A stretch of DNA of 64,000 bases from Planctomycetota bacterium. GTDB taxonomy: Bacteria; Planctomycetota; Planctomycetia; Planctomycetales; Planctomycetaceae. Both the position numbers and the translations under genes were made by a program. The notes under the pieces are model-generated. The model did not search any database. It was not told the DNA's origin and saw nothing but the letters and a program-made list of their open reading frames with translations. The stretch is taken from NCBI GenBank assembly GCA_022600195.1, contig JAHZKX010000061.1, positions 52,284 to 116,283 on the forward strand, given 5' to 3'. Below, in pieces: positions 20,179 to 28,582 of the stretch. How positions within the stretch are numbered: position 1 is the first letter of the stretch; each line of letters begins with the position of its first letter.

Positions 20179-20198
20179 ATATCGTATAATAGTGATAT
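20179..20198. promoter_or_regulatory. Putative operator O2 with internal -10 element
   Basis: ATATCGT, 6 bp, GTGATAT is the same palindrome as O1 with two mismatches in the right arm. It lies between the regulator and the rhodanese gene and contains TATAAT at 20185-20190, so it may mark an internal repressed promoter. No good -35 hexamer is visible. Confidence 0.55.
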
Positions 20199-20212
20199 AG
20201 CGAGGTATAAAA

Positions 20213-20773
20213 ATGACAGAAATTAAAATGATCAAACCAGAAGAACTGGCAAAACTTCATGAGGAAAAAGGCATCCATTTGATAGATGTCCGAACGCCCG
20301 CAGAATTTCGCGAATTACATACTCCTATCGCGGTAAACATTCCATTAGATACGTTGAATGCAGAAGAAATAAAACAACTACAAAATGGTAATGGGGCAGA
20401 TCCGATTTACGTCATTTGCCAAAGCGGAAATCGATCCACACGGGCCTGCCAGAAATTGATAGAAGCTGGTGTCACAAATGTGGTCAGCGTAGAAGGGGGA
20501 ACCACCGTCTGGGCTCAACAGGGGCTCCCGGTAATTCGAGGTAAAAAAACGATCTCTCTGGAAAGGCAAGTACGAATTGCAGCGGGTTTTCTGGTCCTAT
20601 TGGGTGCGTTATTGGGGATGTTTATCAATCCCTGGTTCAGTGGCCTCTCGGCATTTGTTGGCGCAGGATTAATGTTCGCAGGTATTACAGACACATGTGG
20701 GATGGCTATGCTGCTCGCCAAAATGCCCTGGAATCAGGTCTCTGGATGTGAAAAGAAACAAGTTACTTTGTAG
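20213..20773 (+). CDS. YgaP-like membrane rhodanese (rhodanese + DUF2892)
   Basis: 186 residues. Residues 1-105 are a single rhodanese domain with LIDVRTPAEFRELH near the start and the active-site loop CQSGNRS (Cys69), which carries sulfane sulfur as a persulfide. Residues about 121-165 form two membrane helices of the DUF2892 type (AAGFLVLLGALLGM and AGLMFAGITDTCGMAMLLAKM). The arrangement is that of E. coli YgaP, a membrane-bound sulfurtransferase. It starts 50 bp after the repressor gene and 21 bp before the CstB-like gene, in one operon. Confidence 0.88.
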   Translation: MTEIKMIKPEELAKLHEEKGIHLIDVRTPAEFRELHTPIAVNIPLDTLNAEEIKQLQNGNGADPIYVICQSGNRSTRACQKLIEAGVTNVVSVEGGTTVWAQQGLPVIRGKKTISLERQVRIAAGFLVLLGALLGMFINPWFSGLSAFVGAGLMFAGITDTCGMAMLLAKMPWNQVSGCEKKQVTL

Positions 20774-20794
20774 AAGTGATTTCTAAGGGAGCTC

Positions 20795-22177
20795 ATGATG
20801 TTTTTTCAACGATATTATCTGGATTGTTTATCCCTTGCCTCTTATATGATCGCGGATGAACAAACACGTAAGGCTGTTGTGATTGACCCACAGCGAGATA
20901 TTGAGATCTACCTGGAAGATGCCAAAGAACATGGATTTCAGATTGAACATGTTATTTTGACTCACTTTCACGCAGATTTCATCGCCGGGCATATTGAATT
21001 AAAGAAAGCAGTTGGCGCACGAATCTATATGGGTCGGCAAGCGGAAGCGGAATTTTCATTTCAAGATCTTGCAGAAGGCGATCAACTTATACTTGGTTCG
21101 GTGAAATTATCGATTCTGGAAACACCAGGCCATACCCCCGAAGGAATTTCGATTCTGGTTTATGATTTGAACGAAAATCCGGATCAACCAAAAATGATTC
21201 TCACTGGAGATACACTGTTTTTGGGCGACGTCGGTCGGCCGGATCTGTTGGCTTCTATCGGAGTCACCGCGGAAGAACTGGCAGGCATGCTGTATCACTC
21301 ACTGAATCACAAAATCCTGGCTCTTCCTGATGAGACTCTGGTCTATCCGGCACACGGAGCTGGTTCCATGTGCGGCAAGCAGTTAAGCAATGCAGCGGTG
21401 AGCACCTTAGGAGAACAACGAAAATACAATTATGCGCTTCAGCCAATGAGCAAACAGGATTTTATCGAAATGGTTACCACTGATCTCCCTGAAGCACCAC
21501 AGTACTTCGTGCATGACGCGATCATGAATCGAAAAGAGAGACAAACATTAAGCGAGACCCTCAGCGCCTCCTGGAAAGCGTTTTCACTGGATGAAGTTCT
21601 GGAAATGCTCAACACCGATACTCAGGTCATTGATGTGAGAGATGCCACTGAATTCGCCGGAGCGCACCTCAAAGGAAGTATCAATATTGGACTGGAGGGA
21701 CGTTATGCAACCTGGGCCGGATCCATACTTGATAAACATGCCCCCATACTGGTCATTGCCGAAGACGAAGAACGTATCGAAGAGGCAATCATGCGGCTAG
21801 GTCGGATTGGTTTTGATCAAGTCAAAGGCTTTCTGAAAGATGGTTTGAACAGTCTCAAGGATCATCCTGATCTGGTTTCACAAACAAAGCGAATTTCTGC
21901 GCCTGCTTTCAACGAACTGGATGAAAAAACCATGATCGTTGATATACGCTCTCAATCTGAATGGGAAGCCGGGCATATTGAGGGGAGTGTAAACATTCCA
22001 TTAACTCAGTTGCAGGAAAGACTTAATGAAATCCCCTTTGACCAGACGGTGATTGTCCATTGTCAAGGAGGATATCGCTCATCGATTGCCATCAGTCTGC
22101 TCGAAAAGCAGAAATATGAAAATGTGCTTGATCTGGTCGGTGGCTATAAAGCCTGGCTGATGACAGCCGTAACTTAA
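20795..22177 (+). CDS. CstB-like persulfide dioxygenase-rhodanese fusion
   Basis: 460 residues; AAGGGAG precedes the ATG. Residues 1-245 are a metallo-beta-lactamase fold with THFHADFIAGH (His57, His59, Asp61), ETPGHTPEG, TGDTLFLGDVGRPDL and YPAHGAGSMCG, as in ETHE1-type persulfide dioxygenases. Phe62 replaces the His of the usual HxHxDH, which suits a mono-iron site. Residues about 265-360 are a rhodanese-like domain with no active-site Cys (VIAEDEE). Residues about 365-460 are a second rhodanese with CQGGYRS (Cys423). MBL, pseudo-rhodanese, active rhodanese is the architecture of Staphylococcus CstB, which turns persulfides into thiosulfate or sulfite. The operon would clear sulfide-derived persulfide. 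Confidence 0.88.
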   Translation: MMFFQRYYLDCLSLASYMIADEQTRKAVVIDPQRDIEIYLEDAKEHGFQIEHVILTHFHADFIAGHIELKKAVGARIYMGRQAEAEFSFQDLAEGDQLILGSVKLSILETPGHTPEGISILVYDLNENPDQPKMILTGDTLFLGDVGRPDLLASIGVTAEELAGMLYHSLNHKILALPDETLVYPAHGAGSMCGKQLSNAAVSTLGEQRKYNYALQPMSKQDFIEMVTTDLPEAPQYFVHDAIMNRKERQTLSETLSASWKAFSLDEVLEMLNTDTQVIDVRDATEFAGAHLKGSINIGLEGRYATWAGSILDKHAPILVIAEDEERIEEAIMRLGRIGFDQVKGFLKDGLNSLKDHPDLVSQTKRISAPAFNELDEKTMIVDIRSQSEWEAGHIEGSVNIPLTQLQERLNEIPFDQTVIVHCQGGYRSSIAISLLEKQKYENVLDLVGGYKAWLMTAVT

Positions 22178-22185
22178 TTTTATGA

Positions 22186-22203
22186 ACGATCATAATATCG
22201 TGA
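22186..22203. promoter_or_regulatory. Possible third operator-like site
   Basis: ACGAT, 6 bp, ATCGT lies 8 bp after the cstB-like stop codon. It shares the 9-bp half-site ATATCGTGA (22195-22203) with O1 read on the opposite strand. It sits before the terminator and about 80 bp ahead of the TPR gene. Function uncertain. Confidence 0.35.
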
Positions 22204-22210
22204 CATATGG

Positions 22211-22262
22211 AATAGAAAAACCTTTGCCCGATCCATTAAAATAGGGCAAAGGTTTTTCTATT
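22211..22262 (+). terminator. Strong intrinsic terminator of the persulfide operon
   Basis: A perfect 19-bp inverted repeat has arms AATAGAAAAACCTTTGCCC and GGGCAAAGGTTTTTCTATT with a 14-nt loop, and T tracts in the right arm. The near-symmetric A/T tracts mean it could act in both directions. Confidence 0.9.
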
Positions 22263-22279
22263 TATCGATAGGTTTTTTA

Positions 22280-22816
22280 ATGGTGCTCCTACCAGCTTCA
22301 CGACCAAAACGACATTTCAATGCTGCAGAAGGCTATCTCATGCTCGAAATGCCCGAGCAGGCCTTACGTGAGCTTTCCTGTATTGGTCCTACAGATAGCG
22401 ATTCTGAAAAATACTATTGCCTGCTGGGGCAAGCACAACAACTAGCCAAACATTTTAGCGAAGCGTTAGAATCCTATCAGAGCGCCTATGAGAAAGCCCC
22501 TGAAAACCTGACAACCCTGATGGGTATGGCCTGGTGTTATAAACGGACCGATCAATTACCTTTGGCGATTTCCATCATGGAAGAAGCCCATCGACACCAT
22601 GCTGATCAACCCATCGTGCTTTATAACCTCTCCTGCTATTTTGCATTAGCTGGTGACAAAACGAATGCTCTCTCCTGGCTGGGTCGTTCACTGCGGATGG
22701 AATCCGGCTTACTAAAATTAATTGCTGAAGAACCAGACTTCGATTCTCTGCGCAGTGACAAAGATTTTCAATTCATTGTAGAATCTGCAGGAGACACAAC
22801 GTCTCAAAATAGATAG
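22280..22816 (+). CDS. TPR-repeat protein
   Basis: 178 residues of helical repeats. At least two recognisable TPR units are seen: GQAQQLAKHFSEALESYQSAYEKAP (about 51-75) and the following GMAWCYKRTDQLPLAISIMEEAHRHHAD, with a third at LYNLSCYFALAGDKTNALSWLGRSLRM. There is no signal peptide or membrane helix, so it is probably a cytoplasmic scaffold for protein contacts. It begins just after the cstB terminator and is therefore a separate unit, possibly with the M28 peptidase downstream. Confidence 0.75.
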   Translation: MVLLPASRPKRHFNAAEGYLMLEMPEQALRELSCIGPTDSDSEKYYCLLGQAQQLAKHFSEALESYQSAYEKAPENLTTLMGMAWCYKRTDQLPLAISIMEEAHRHHADQPIVLYNLSCYFALAGDKTNALSWLGRSLRMESGLLKLIAEEPDFDSLRSDKDFQFIVESAGDTTSQNR

Positions 22817-22886
22817 CATGATCGTGACAGAAATTTAGCCTGTCAGAGTGATATCGAGGCAGTTCAAGGAATCGAAAGCCACCATA

Positions 22887-23771
22887 ATGGACATTGACCA
22901 AAGCCGTTTGAAGCAGCACTGTGAGCAACTCTGCAGCACGATACGTCCTGCAGAAAGTGCCGAGTTAGAAGCGGCCCGCCAATATGTAATCCAGGAGCTG
23001 GTAAATTCGGGTTGGGAAGTTGAACGGCATCACTTTCAAGCCCAGGATTCCATGCTGACCTCACTTTCAGGTCAAAACCTGATTGCCAGACATCCACAAC
23101 TGAATTCTCAAAACAAACCGCGGTTTTGTGTGGGCGCTCATCTAGATACGCGCCCTGAATCTCCCGGAGCAGACGACAATACAAGTGCAGTTGCCACACT
23201 GCTGGAATTGGGAAGGCTGCTTCCTCTTTCTCAAGAACTATCGAATAAGTGGGCACTCGAACTGGTTGCGTTTGACCTGGAAGAAAACGGCATGCTGGGT
23301 GGTGCAGAGCATGCCCGCCTGCATCAGCAACAACAGACCGATTTGCGAGGCATGGTTTCTCTGGAAATGCTTGGTTATTGTGATCCAACTCCGGGAAGTC
23401 AGACATTACCTCGAGAATTGATCGGATTGTATCCAGATACTGGAGATTTTATTGCCATCGTCGGCAATCAAAACTCAACGACATTGATTGCAGCGTTTCA
23501 GCAAGGAATGGAGAAGGTCAATGGCCTACCCGTTGAAATACTTCAGGTTCCGCAAAATGGTGAAATGCTGCAAGCAACCCGATTGAGTGATCACAGCCCG
23601 TTCTGGGACGCAGGTTATCCAGCTGTCATGATCACTGATACCAGTTTTCTGCGGAATCCACATTATCATCAGCCGACAGACACAGTAGACACACTCGACT
23701 TCGAATTTCTCACTAAAGTAGCGCAAGGAAGCTTGGAAGCGACAAAATTGATACTTCAAGGCGGTTACTAA
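22887..23771 (+). CDS. M28-family zinc aminopeptidase
   Basis: ATG 22887 starts the conserved fold; an in-frame GTG at 22848 would add 13 residues, and neither has a strong ribosome site. The two-zinc site is visible: GAHLDTRPESPGADDNTSA gives His and bridging Asp, AFDLEENGMLGGAEHAR gives the catalytic Glu-Glu pair, SLEMLGY follows, and the last zinc His is in NPHYHQPTDTVDTLD. The order is that of Aminopeptidase Y/S-like M28 peptidases. No signal peptide is seen, so it should act in the cytoplasm on peptides or a related amide substrate. Confidence 0.85.
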   Translation: MDIDQSRLKQHCEQLCSTIRPAESAELEAARQYVIQELVNSGWEVERHHFQAQDSMLTSLSGQNLIARHPQLNSQNKPRFCVGAHLDTRPESPGADDNTSAVATLLELGRLLPLSQELSNKWALELVAFDLEENGMLGGAEHARLHQQQQTDLRGMVSLEMLGYCDPTPGSQTLPRELIGLYPDTGDFIAIVGNQNSTTLIAAFQQGMEKVNGLPVEILQVPQNGEMLQATRLSDHSPFWDAGYPAVMITDTSFLRNPHYHQPTDTVDTLDFEFLTKVAQGSLEATKLILQGGY

Positions 23772-23826
23772 TTTTCGCTTTTCCTTCAACATTGCATTTT
23801 GTTCGATAAGGAATAATTGACTAGAT

Positions 23827-24591
23827 ATGAATGATGCAACCCAGGAAGAAAAAAAACTTCTCAACATAACTGAACTCTCAAAACCTCAACGTCGCGTTCT
23901 CGGTGTTTTGCTGGAAAAGGCCTTTACCACTCCTGATCAATATCCACTTACATTGAAAGCGATTACAACAGGCTGCAATCAAAAAAGTAACAGGGATCCT
24001 GTTTCTCACTATAGTGAACCTCAAGTTTTTGAAACACTGGAAGGGCTCCGCGAGATCGGTATTGCCGCTGTCGTACATTCGGAGAGTGGTCGCTCTGAAC
24101 GTTACCGACATTACATGAGGCATCGCTTCAATTTCAGTGAACCACAACTGGCCATTCTGACAGAACTCTGGTTACGTGGTCGTCAAACAATGGGAGAGCT
24201 TCGAGGCCGTGCCAGCCGAATGGTGCCAATTGATTCTCTAGACCAGTTACGGGCAGAGTTTAAAGGACTTCTTGATCAGAAATATGTGCAATCAAATGGC
24301 AGTATCGAGCGGCGTGGTATCGAAGTTGATCATAACTGGTATCAAGAAAAAGAAGGGAAAAACCTGGGCTTTGAATCCTCATCAGAAAACGGACCCTCTC
24401 AAAGAGAAATCGTATCAGAGGAACAAACTTCGGTAAAATCCTCATCTGCCGAATTGAGTACCATCCACAATTCCATTGAACTCCTGCAAACTGAAAATCA
24501 AGTATTAAAACAGCAGGTAGAAACGCTGACTGAATCGCTTCAACAACTGAGTCAGCAGTTAGCAGAACTGAGGCAGGAACTTGGCAGTTAA
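23827..24591 (+). CDS. YceH/UPF0502 (DUF480) family protein
   Basis: 254 residues. Residues 15-170 match the conserved YceH two-winged-helix region: QRRVLGVLLEKAFTTPDQYP, then the family hallmark LKAITTGCNQKSNRDPV, then a second winged helix around AILTELWLRGRQTMGELR. The biochemical role of the family is not known. The C-terminal tail (about 205-254) is a predicted coiled coil (LLQTENQVLKQQVETL and on), followed by Leu/Gln heptads that could mediate oligomerisation. Confidence 0.88.
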   Translation: MNDATQEEKKLLNITELSKPQRRVLGVLLEKAFTTPDQYPLTLKAITTGCNQKSNRDPVSHYSEPQVFETLEGLREIGIAAVVHSESGRSERYRHYMRHRFNFSEPQLAILTELWLRGRQTMGELRGRASRMVPIDSLDQLRAEFKGLLDQKYVQSNGSIERRGIEVDHNWYQEKEGKNLGFESSSENGPSQREIVSEEQTSVKSSSAELSTIHNSIELLQTENQVLKQQVETLTESLQQLSQQLAELRQELGS

Positions 24592-24631
24592 CGACTCACA
24601 CAGGATCATCCGTCATGATTGAGGATCTACA

Positions 24632-26044
24632 ATGTCGAAGCATAAATTAATTCTACCAGTTCTGTTTTTTTTGCTTTCGATCCCATTCAGCCAGGTCGAA
24701 CGAACTAATGCAGCAGAACGCCCGAATTTGATTTCCATTGTGACTGACGATCAGGGACGTTGGGCGATGGGACTCTATGGGAACAAGCAGATTCATACTC
24801 CTTATATGGATCAAATCGGTCGAGAAGGAGCTGTTTTCACAAATGCATTTGTCGCCACCCCTGTCTGCTCTCCCAGTCGTGCGACCTTTTTATCGGGACG
24901 ATATCCGTCCGAACACAAAATTACAGACTATATTTCTCCCGATGAAGCACAAAGCGGTTCCGGACTCATTGCCCCGACATGGCCACAGGTTTTGCAGAAA
25001 AATGGATACCAGACTGCACTGATCGGAAAATGGCATCTTGGTGAGCAAAACCAGTTTCATCCACATCAGCGAGGCTTTGGCCACTTTATGGGATTTCTAT
25101 CAGGAGGCACGCGCCCCATGGATCCCACACTGGAAATCAACGGGCAAACTCTGAAAAGGAAAGGTCCCCTCCCCGATTTGCTGGTTAATAATGCCATTGA
25201 GTTTCTACAGCAATCCAAAGAGAAGCCCTTCGCGCTCTGCCTGCATTTTCGGGCTCCCCATTTACCTTATGGACCCGTTCCCAAAGAGGATTCAGCCCAT
25301 TATCTCGGAATGAACATAGACGTTCCTGTTACGAAAGGCTCTGATCCAGAACAGATCAGGAAATGGAACAAGGACTATTATGCAAGTATTTCTTCAGTAG
25401 ATCGCAACATCGGGCGATTGCTGAAAGAGCTCGATCGTTTGCAGCTCTCACATAATACGCTGGTGATTTTCACCAGCGATCACGGTTATAATAACGGGCG
25501 ACATGGAATCAACACCAAAGGAAATGGACACTGGATCGCAGGAGGAGTGAGGGGTCCCAAAAGACCAAACATGTGGGACACATCGATCCGGGTGCCTCTC
25601 GTCATGCGATGGCCGCGGGTAATTAAACCGGGATCTCAATTTGATGATATGGTTTCAAATGTCGATATGTTCAAATTTGTGTTAGGCGCGCTGGACATTC
25701 CCCAGCCAGAGAAACAGGTCCTGCATGGTATTGACTATTCTCCTTTGCTGTTTGGAAAGCCTGTTAAAAACAGAGAAGAAATTTTTGGACAATATGATCT
25801 GCACAATAATGGCCTGGCCTATTTGCGGATGATCCGCACAGCACAATTCAAGTATGTAAAACATTATCGTGCCAAATATATGGACGAGTTGTATGATCTG
25901 AAGTCGGACCCGGATGAAACGAAAAATCTGTTGAAGCGACGTTCCCTCGCCAAATGGCAAAAAACCGCTGCTTCTCTGGATCGACAACTTCTGAAGTGGC
26001 AGAAATCGATCCAGGATCCGATTCTCAAACCGGCTTACCATTAA
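24632..26044 (+). CDS. Secreted type I sulfatase
   Basis: 470 residues with a signal peptide (about 1-28). The sulfatase signature is CSPSRATFLSGR with Cys79 as the formylglycine precursor. IVTDDQGRWAMGLYG supplies the first metal pair and IFTSDHGYNNGRHG the second, and the C-terminal YDLKSDPDETKNL is typical of the family. It is the third sulfatase in the window and stands apart from the other two. The substrate is probably a sulfated polysaccharide, but nothing in the sequence fixes which. Confidence 0.9.
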   Translation: MSKHKLILPVLFFLLSIPFSQVERTNAAERPNLISIVTDDQGRWAMGLYGNKQIHTPYMDQIGREGAVFTNAFVATPVCSPSRATFLSGRYPSEHKITDYISPDEAQSGSGLIAPTWPQVLQKNGYQTALIGKWHLGEQNQFHPHQRGFGHFMGFLSGGTRPMDPTLEINGQTLKRKGPLPDLLVNNAIEFLQQSKEKPFALCLHFRAPHLPYGPVPKEDSAHYLGMNIDVPVTKGSDPEQIRKWNKDYYASISSVDRNIGRLLKELDRLQLSHNTLVIFTSDHGYNNGRHGINTKGNGHWIAGGVRGPKRPNMWDTSIRVPLVMRWPRVIKPGSQFDDMVSNVDMFKFVLGALDIPQPEKQVLHGIDYSPLLFGKPVKNREEIFGQYDLHNNGLAYLRMIRTAQFKYVKHYRAKYMDELYDLKSDPDETKNLLKRRSLAKWQKTAASLDRQLLKWQKSIQDPILKPAYH

Positions 26045-26202
26045 ATAGATTGATTAATTATGAGAAAACAGCGGTTCGGTGCTCTATTTTGAGAAGATTG
26101 TCGTTTTTTATTTATTATCCATCAACATTTGTTCGAAATTCGTATAAAACCAGAATAAGAACCGATTTCCGAAAATTTTAACCTAACATTCTGAGGACAA
26201 AC

Positions 26203-28485
26203 ATGTTTTCGATTTCTCGAGTTAGCCTGTTGCTCTGTTTGCTGATAATCACTGTCGGCTGCCAGAAAGGTGCAGACCCAAGTAGTGAAAAGCAATCATC
26301 CGCGCCAACAAACGAGTCTGCTAAAACGGACTCCAAAGAAACAACGTCCTCAAAAACAGAAACCGCTTCCAAATCCGCTGATAAAGAAGATCCGAAAAGC
26401 GAGGAACCAAAGCCTCCAGAACTGCCGAAAACAGTCACAGGAAACTGGGTACTCATGTTGCCGCGACAACAACAGATGATGCCGCTGTACCTGTTGAAAA
26501 TCACTGCACCAGAGACTCCCAAATCGGATGAAAAGAAACCAGCTGAGAAACCAACTGCACAAGCAGTGGAATTGCTCGCCAAGGGTGCAGATGTTGCCCC
26601 GGCAAAAATCCTTTCATCCAAAGCCACTGAACTAACAGTCGATTTTGATGAGAGCCTGTTAAATGACGGCAAAGAATTTCTTCGTTTCAATTTCCAAGGA
26701 AAATTAAAAACGGGAGTAATTTTGGGAAACATCTCCTTTAATGGTGAAAATTGTACTCCTGCCCTTTTGCTACCAACCACTGAGGCAGACCTTTCCCGAA
26801 TCAAAGAACCGATGCCGTCCCCTGGCGCTCAGGAACTAATGCAGGCAATGCAATCCCCCGATCCGTTCAAACAGTTGAACGAATTCACGCAAAAGATGAG
26901 TACTGTCCCTTTAGCCCTGGATGCGTATCCAACATTAGTCGCCATTGCTCTCAGTCAGAAAAAAGATGAGAAAGTTCTTAAAGAAATCCTTGGGCGATAT
27001 GTTGAAGCTGCTGAATTATGGGGTACACGCCAGCAGATTGATACGTTGATCAGCATCGGTTCCATGTTAGCTAAAAGTGAATCTGTTTCCGGTCTGGCGT
27101 CACAATATCTGGATCAGGCAGTTGAATTAATCAAAAAAGGAGCTACTCCTCTTAGTGGGTGGAAATCAGATATCGCTTTGGCTAAAGCGCGTGTCGGCTT
27201 AAAGTCCAAAGATCCCGAACAAATTAAGTCTGCTGGAAAACTGCTTCAGGAAGAATTGAAAAACAATACGAGCAACCGTGAAATTCTAACAGAGCTGGTC
27301 CATTATGAGAAAACACATGGAAGCATCGACAAAGCCATCGATCATTTAGGAATTCTGGCGGGCTCTCCGTTGACAGGCCATGAACGACAACTCATCGCTG
27401 CTTCAAAACAAAACCCTAAACTCCTCAAATATGAACATCCTCAGGATACATTGACGGCGCTTTGGAAAGAAAAACATGGTTCAACAGAAGGTCTGGATGA
27501 ATACCTGAAAAAATCATTCAAACGCTTTCTGCAGGGCTTTGTAACCAAAGAGGCGAAATCCGTTGATTTGAAGAAGGGTAACCGTGTCTCGCTGGTCGAA
27601 TTGTTTACCGGAGCTTCTTGCCCTCCCTGCGTGGCAGCCGATCTGGCAACAGGCGTTATTGAAGCATCGTTCCCTCACTCAAAAGTCATCGTCCTGCGAT
27701 ATCACCAACATATTCCTGCACCTGATCCGCTCACGAATACAGACTCTGAAGCGAGGTTCATCCTTTATAATCATGGCGGCACGCCTTCCACCAATTTAAA
27801 TGGACAAGTGATTCCCGGAGTAGCGGGAGGAGTAGAACAAGTCGATTCCTCTTACAAACAAATTCTGGAAGCACTCATTCCTACACTCTCTGAAACGACA
27901 GATGTGAAAATCGATCTGTCTGCTGTCGCCAGAGACGGCAAACTGGAATTAAAAGCAAATGTAGCTGGTACCGAGAAAATTAAGGAGCCACTGCGACTGG
28001 TTGCAGTACTTGCAGAAGATGAACTGCATTATAAGGCTCCTAATGGAATTAATATTCATGACATGATTGTGCGATCAATGCTGAGTGAACCAAATGGTTT
28101 TCCAGCCGTTGACGGGAAATTATCTCTAAATAAAACAGTGCCTCTGAATGACTTTAAAGGCCGTCTTACAGATTATTTGTCAGCGTTTGAAGAACGTTCT
28201 GGCGCAAATTTCACTGGAGCACCGCTCGGTCTGGAAAAACTCCACCTGGTTGTGTTCGTACAGGGAGAACTTTCCAAGGATGTCTTTCAGGTAGCTTCCG
28301 TCCCTGTGTCCGGTTCAATTGTCTACAAAACAGTCAATCCGGAAAAGAAATCAGAAAAACCAAAACCGGTTAAGGCAACAAAACCAACCGTGAAATCAGA
28401 GAAACCAGTAGAAAAAACAAAACCTGAAGTAAAATCCGAGGCCAAGCCGAAAGCAAAACCAGAAACAAAAAAAGAGAAAAAGTAG
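26203..28485 (+). CDS. Lipoprotein with thioredoxin-like CPPC domain
   Basis: 760 residues. A lipoprotein signal ends at LLIITVGC (Cys24). A Ser/Lys/Glu/Pro-rich linker follows (about 25-80), then a low-complexity-flanked region and a helical stretch (about 210-440). A thioredoxin-like or Omp28-like domain then begins at VSLVELFTGASCPPC (Cys473, Cys476) and includes the cis-Pro-like GTPSTNLNG. The last 60 residues are an extreme Lys/Pro/Glu tail of KPxxKPE-type repeats. The CPPC pair suggests redox activity at the outer face of a membrane; whether it reduces, oxidises or only binds is unknown. The tail may bind cell-surface polymer (inference). Confidence 0.7.
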   Translation: MFSISRVSLLLCLLIITVGCQKGADPSSEKQSSAPTNESAKTDSKETTSSKTETASKSADKEDPKSEEPKPPELPKTVTGNWVLMLPRQQQMMPLYLLKITAPETPKSDEKKPAEKPTAQAVELLAKGADVAPAKILSSKATELTVDFDESLLNDGKEFLRFNFQGKLKTGVILGNISFNGENCTPALLLPTTEADLSRIKEPMPSPGAQELMQAMQSPDPFKQLNEFTQKMSTVPLALDAYPTLVAIALSQKKDEKVLKEILGRYVEAAELWGTRQQIDTLISIGSMLAKSESVSGLASQYLDQAVELIKKGATPLSGWKSDIALAKARVGLKSKDPEQIKSAGKLLQEELKNNTSNREILTELVHYEKTHGSIDKAIDHLGILAGSPLTGHERQLIAASKQNPKLLKYEHPQDTLTALWKEKHGSTEGLDEYLKKSFKRFLQGFVTKEAKSVDLKKGNRVSLVELFTGASCPPCVAADLATGVIEASFPHSKVIVLRYHQHIPAPDPLTNTDSEARFILYNHGGTPSTNLNGQVIPGVAGGVEQVDSSYKQILEALIPTLSETTDVKIDLSAVARDGKLELKANVAGTEKIKEPLRLVAVLAEDELHYKAPNGINIHDMIVRSMLSEPNGFPAVDGKLSLNKTVPLNDFKGRLTDYLSAFEERSGANFTGAPLGLEKLHLVVFVQGELSKDVFQVASVPVSGSIVYKTVNPEKKSEKPKPVKATKPTVKSEKPVEKTKPEVKSEAKPKAKPETKKEKK

Positions 28486-28516
28486 CTTGAAATCAATCTC
28501 ATTGGTTTTTAACAAA

Positions 28517-28553
28517 TTAACACAGGGCATGGAACAACCATGCCCTGTGTTAA
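28517..28553. terminator. Hairpin between convergent genes (probable bidirectional terminator)
   Basis: A perfect 16-bp inverted repeat has arms TTAACACAGGGCATGG and CCATGCCCTGTGTTAA with a 5-nt loop. It lies 31 bp after the lipoprotein stop codon and 29 bp beyond the stop of the opposing coiled-coil gene. T tracts are short, so termination strength is a guess. Confidence 0.7.
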
Positions 28554-28582
28554 ATTCAAGCCACTTTCAGTCAGGAGACTGT

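Noticed and set aside
22864..23406. 180-codon frame opposite the M28 peptidase
   Set aside because: The plus strand encodes all M28 metal motifs; the antisense frame has none of its own.
26178..26804. 208-codon frame opposite the CPPC lipoprotein
   Set aside because: It is antisense to a convincing lipoprotein gene; its Ser/Phe-rich translation mirrors the Lys/Glu-rich linker of the real gene.
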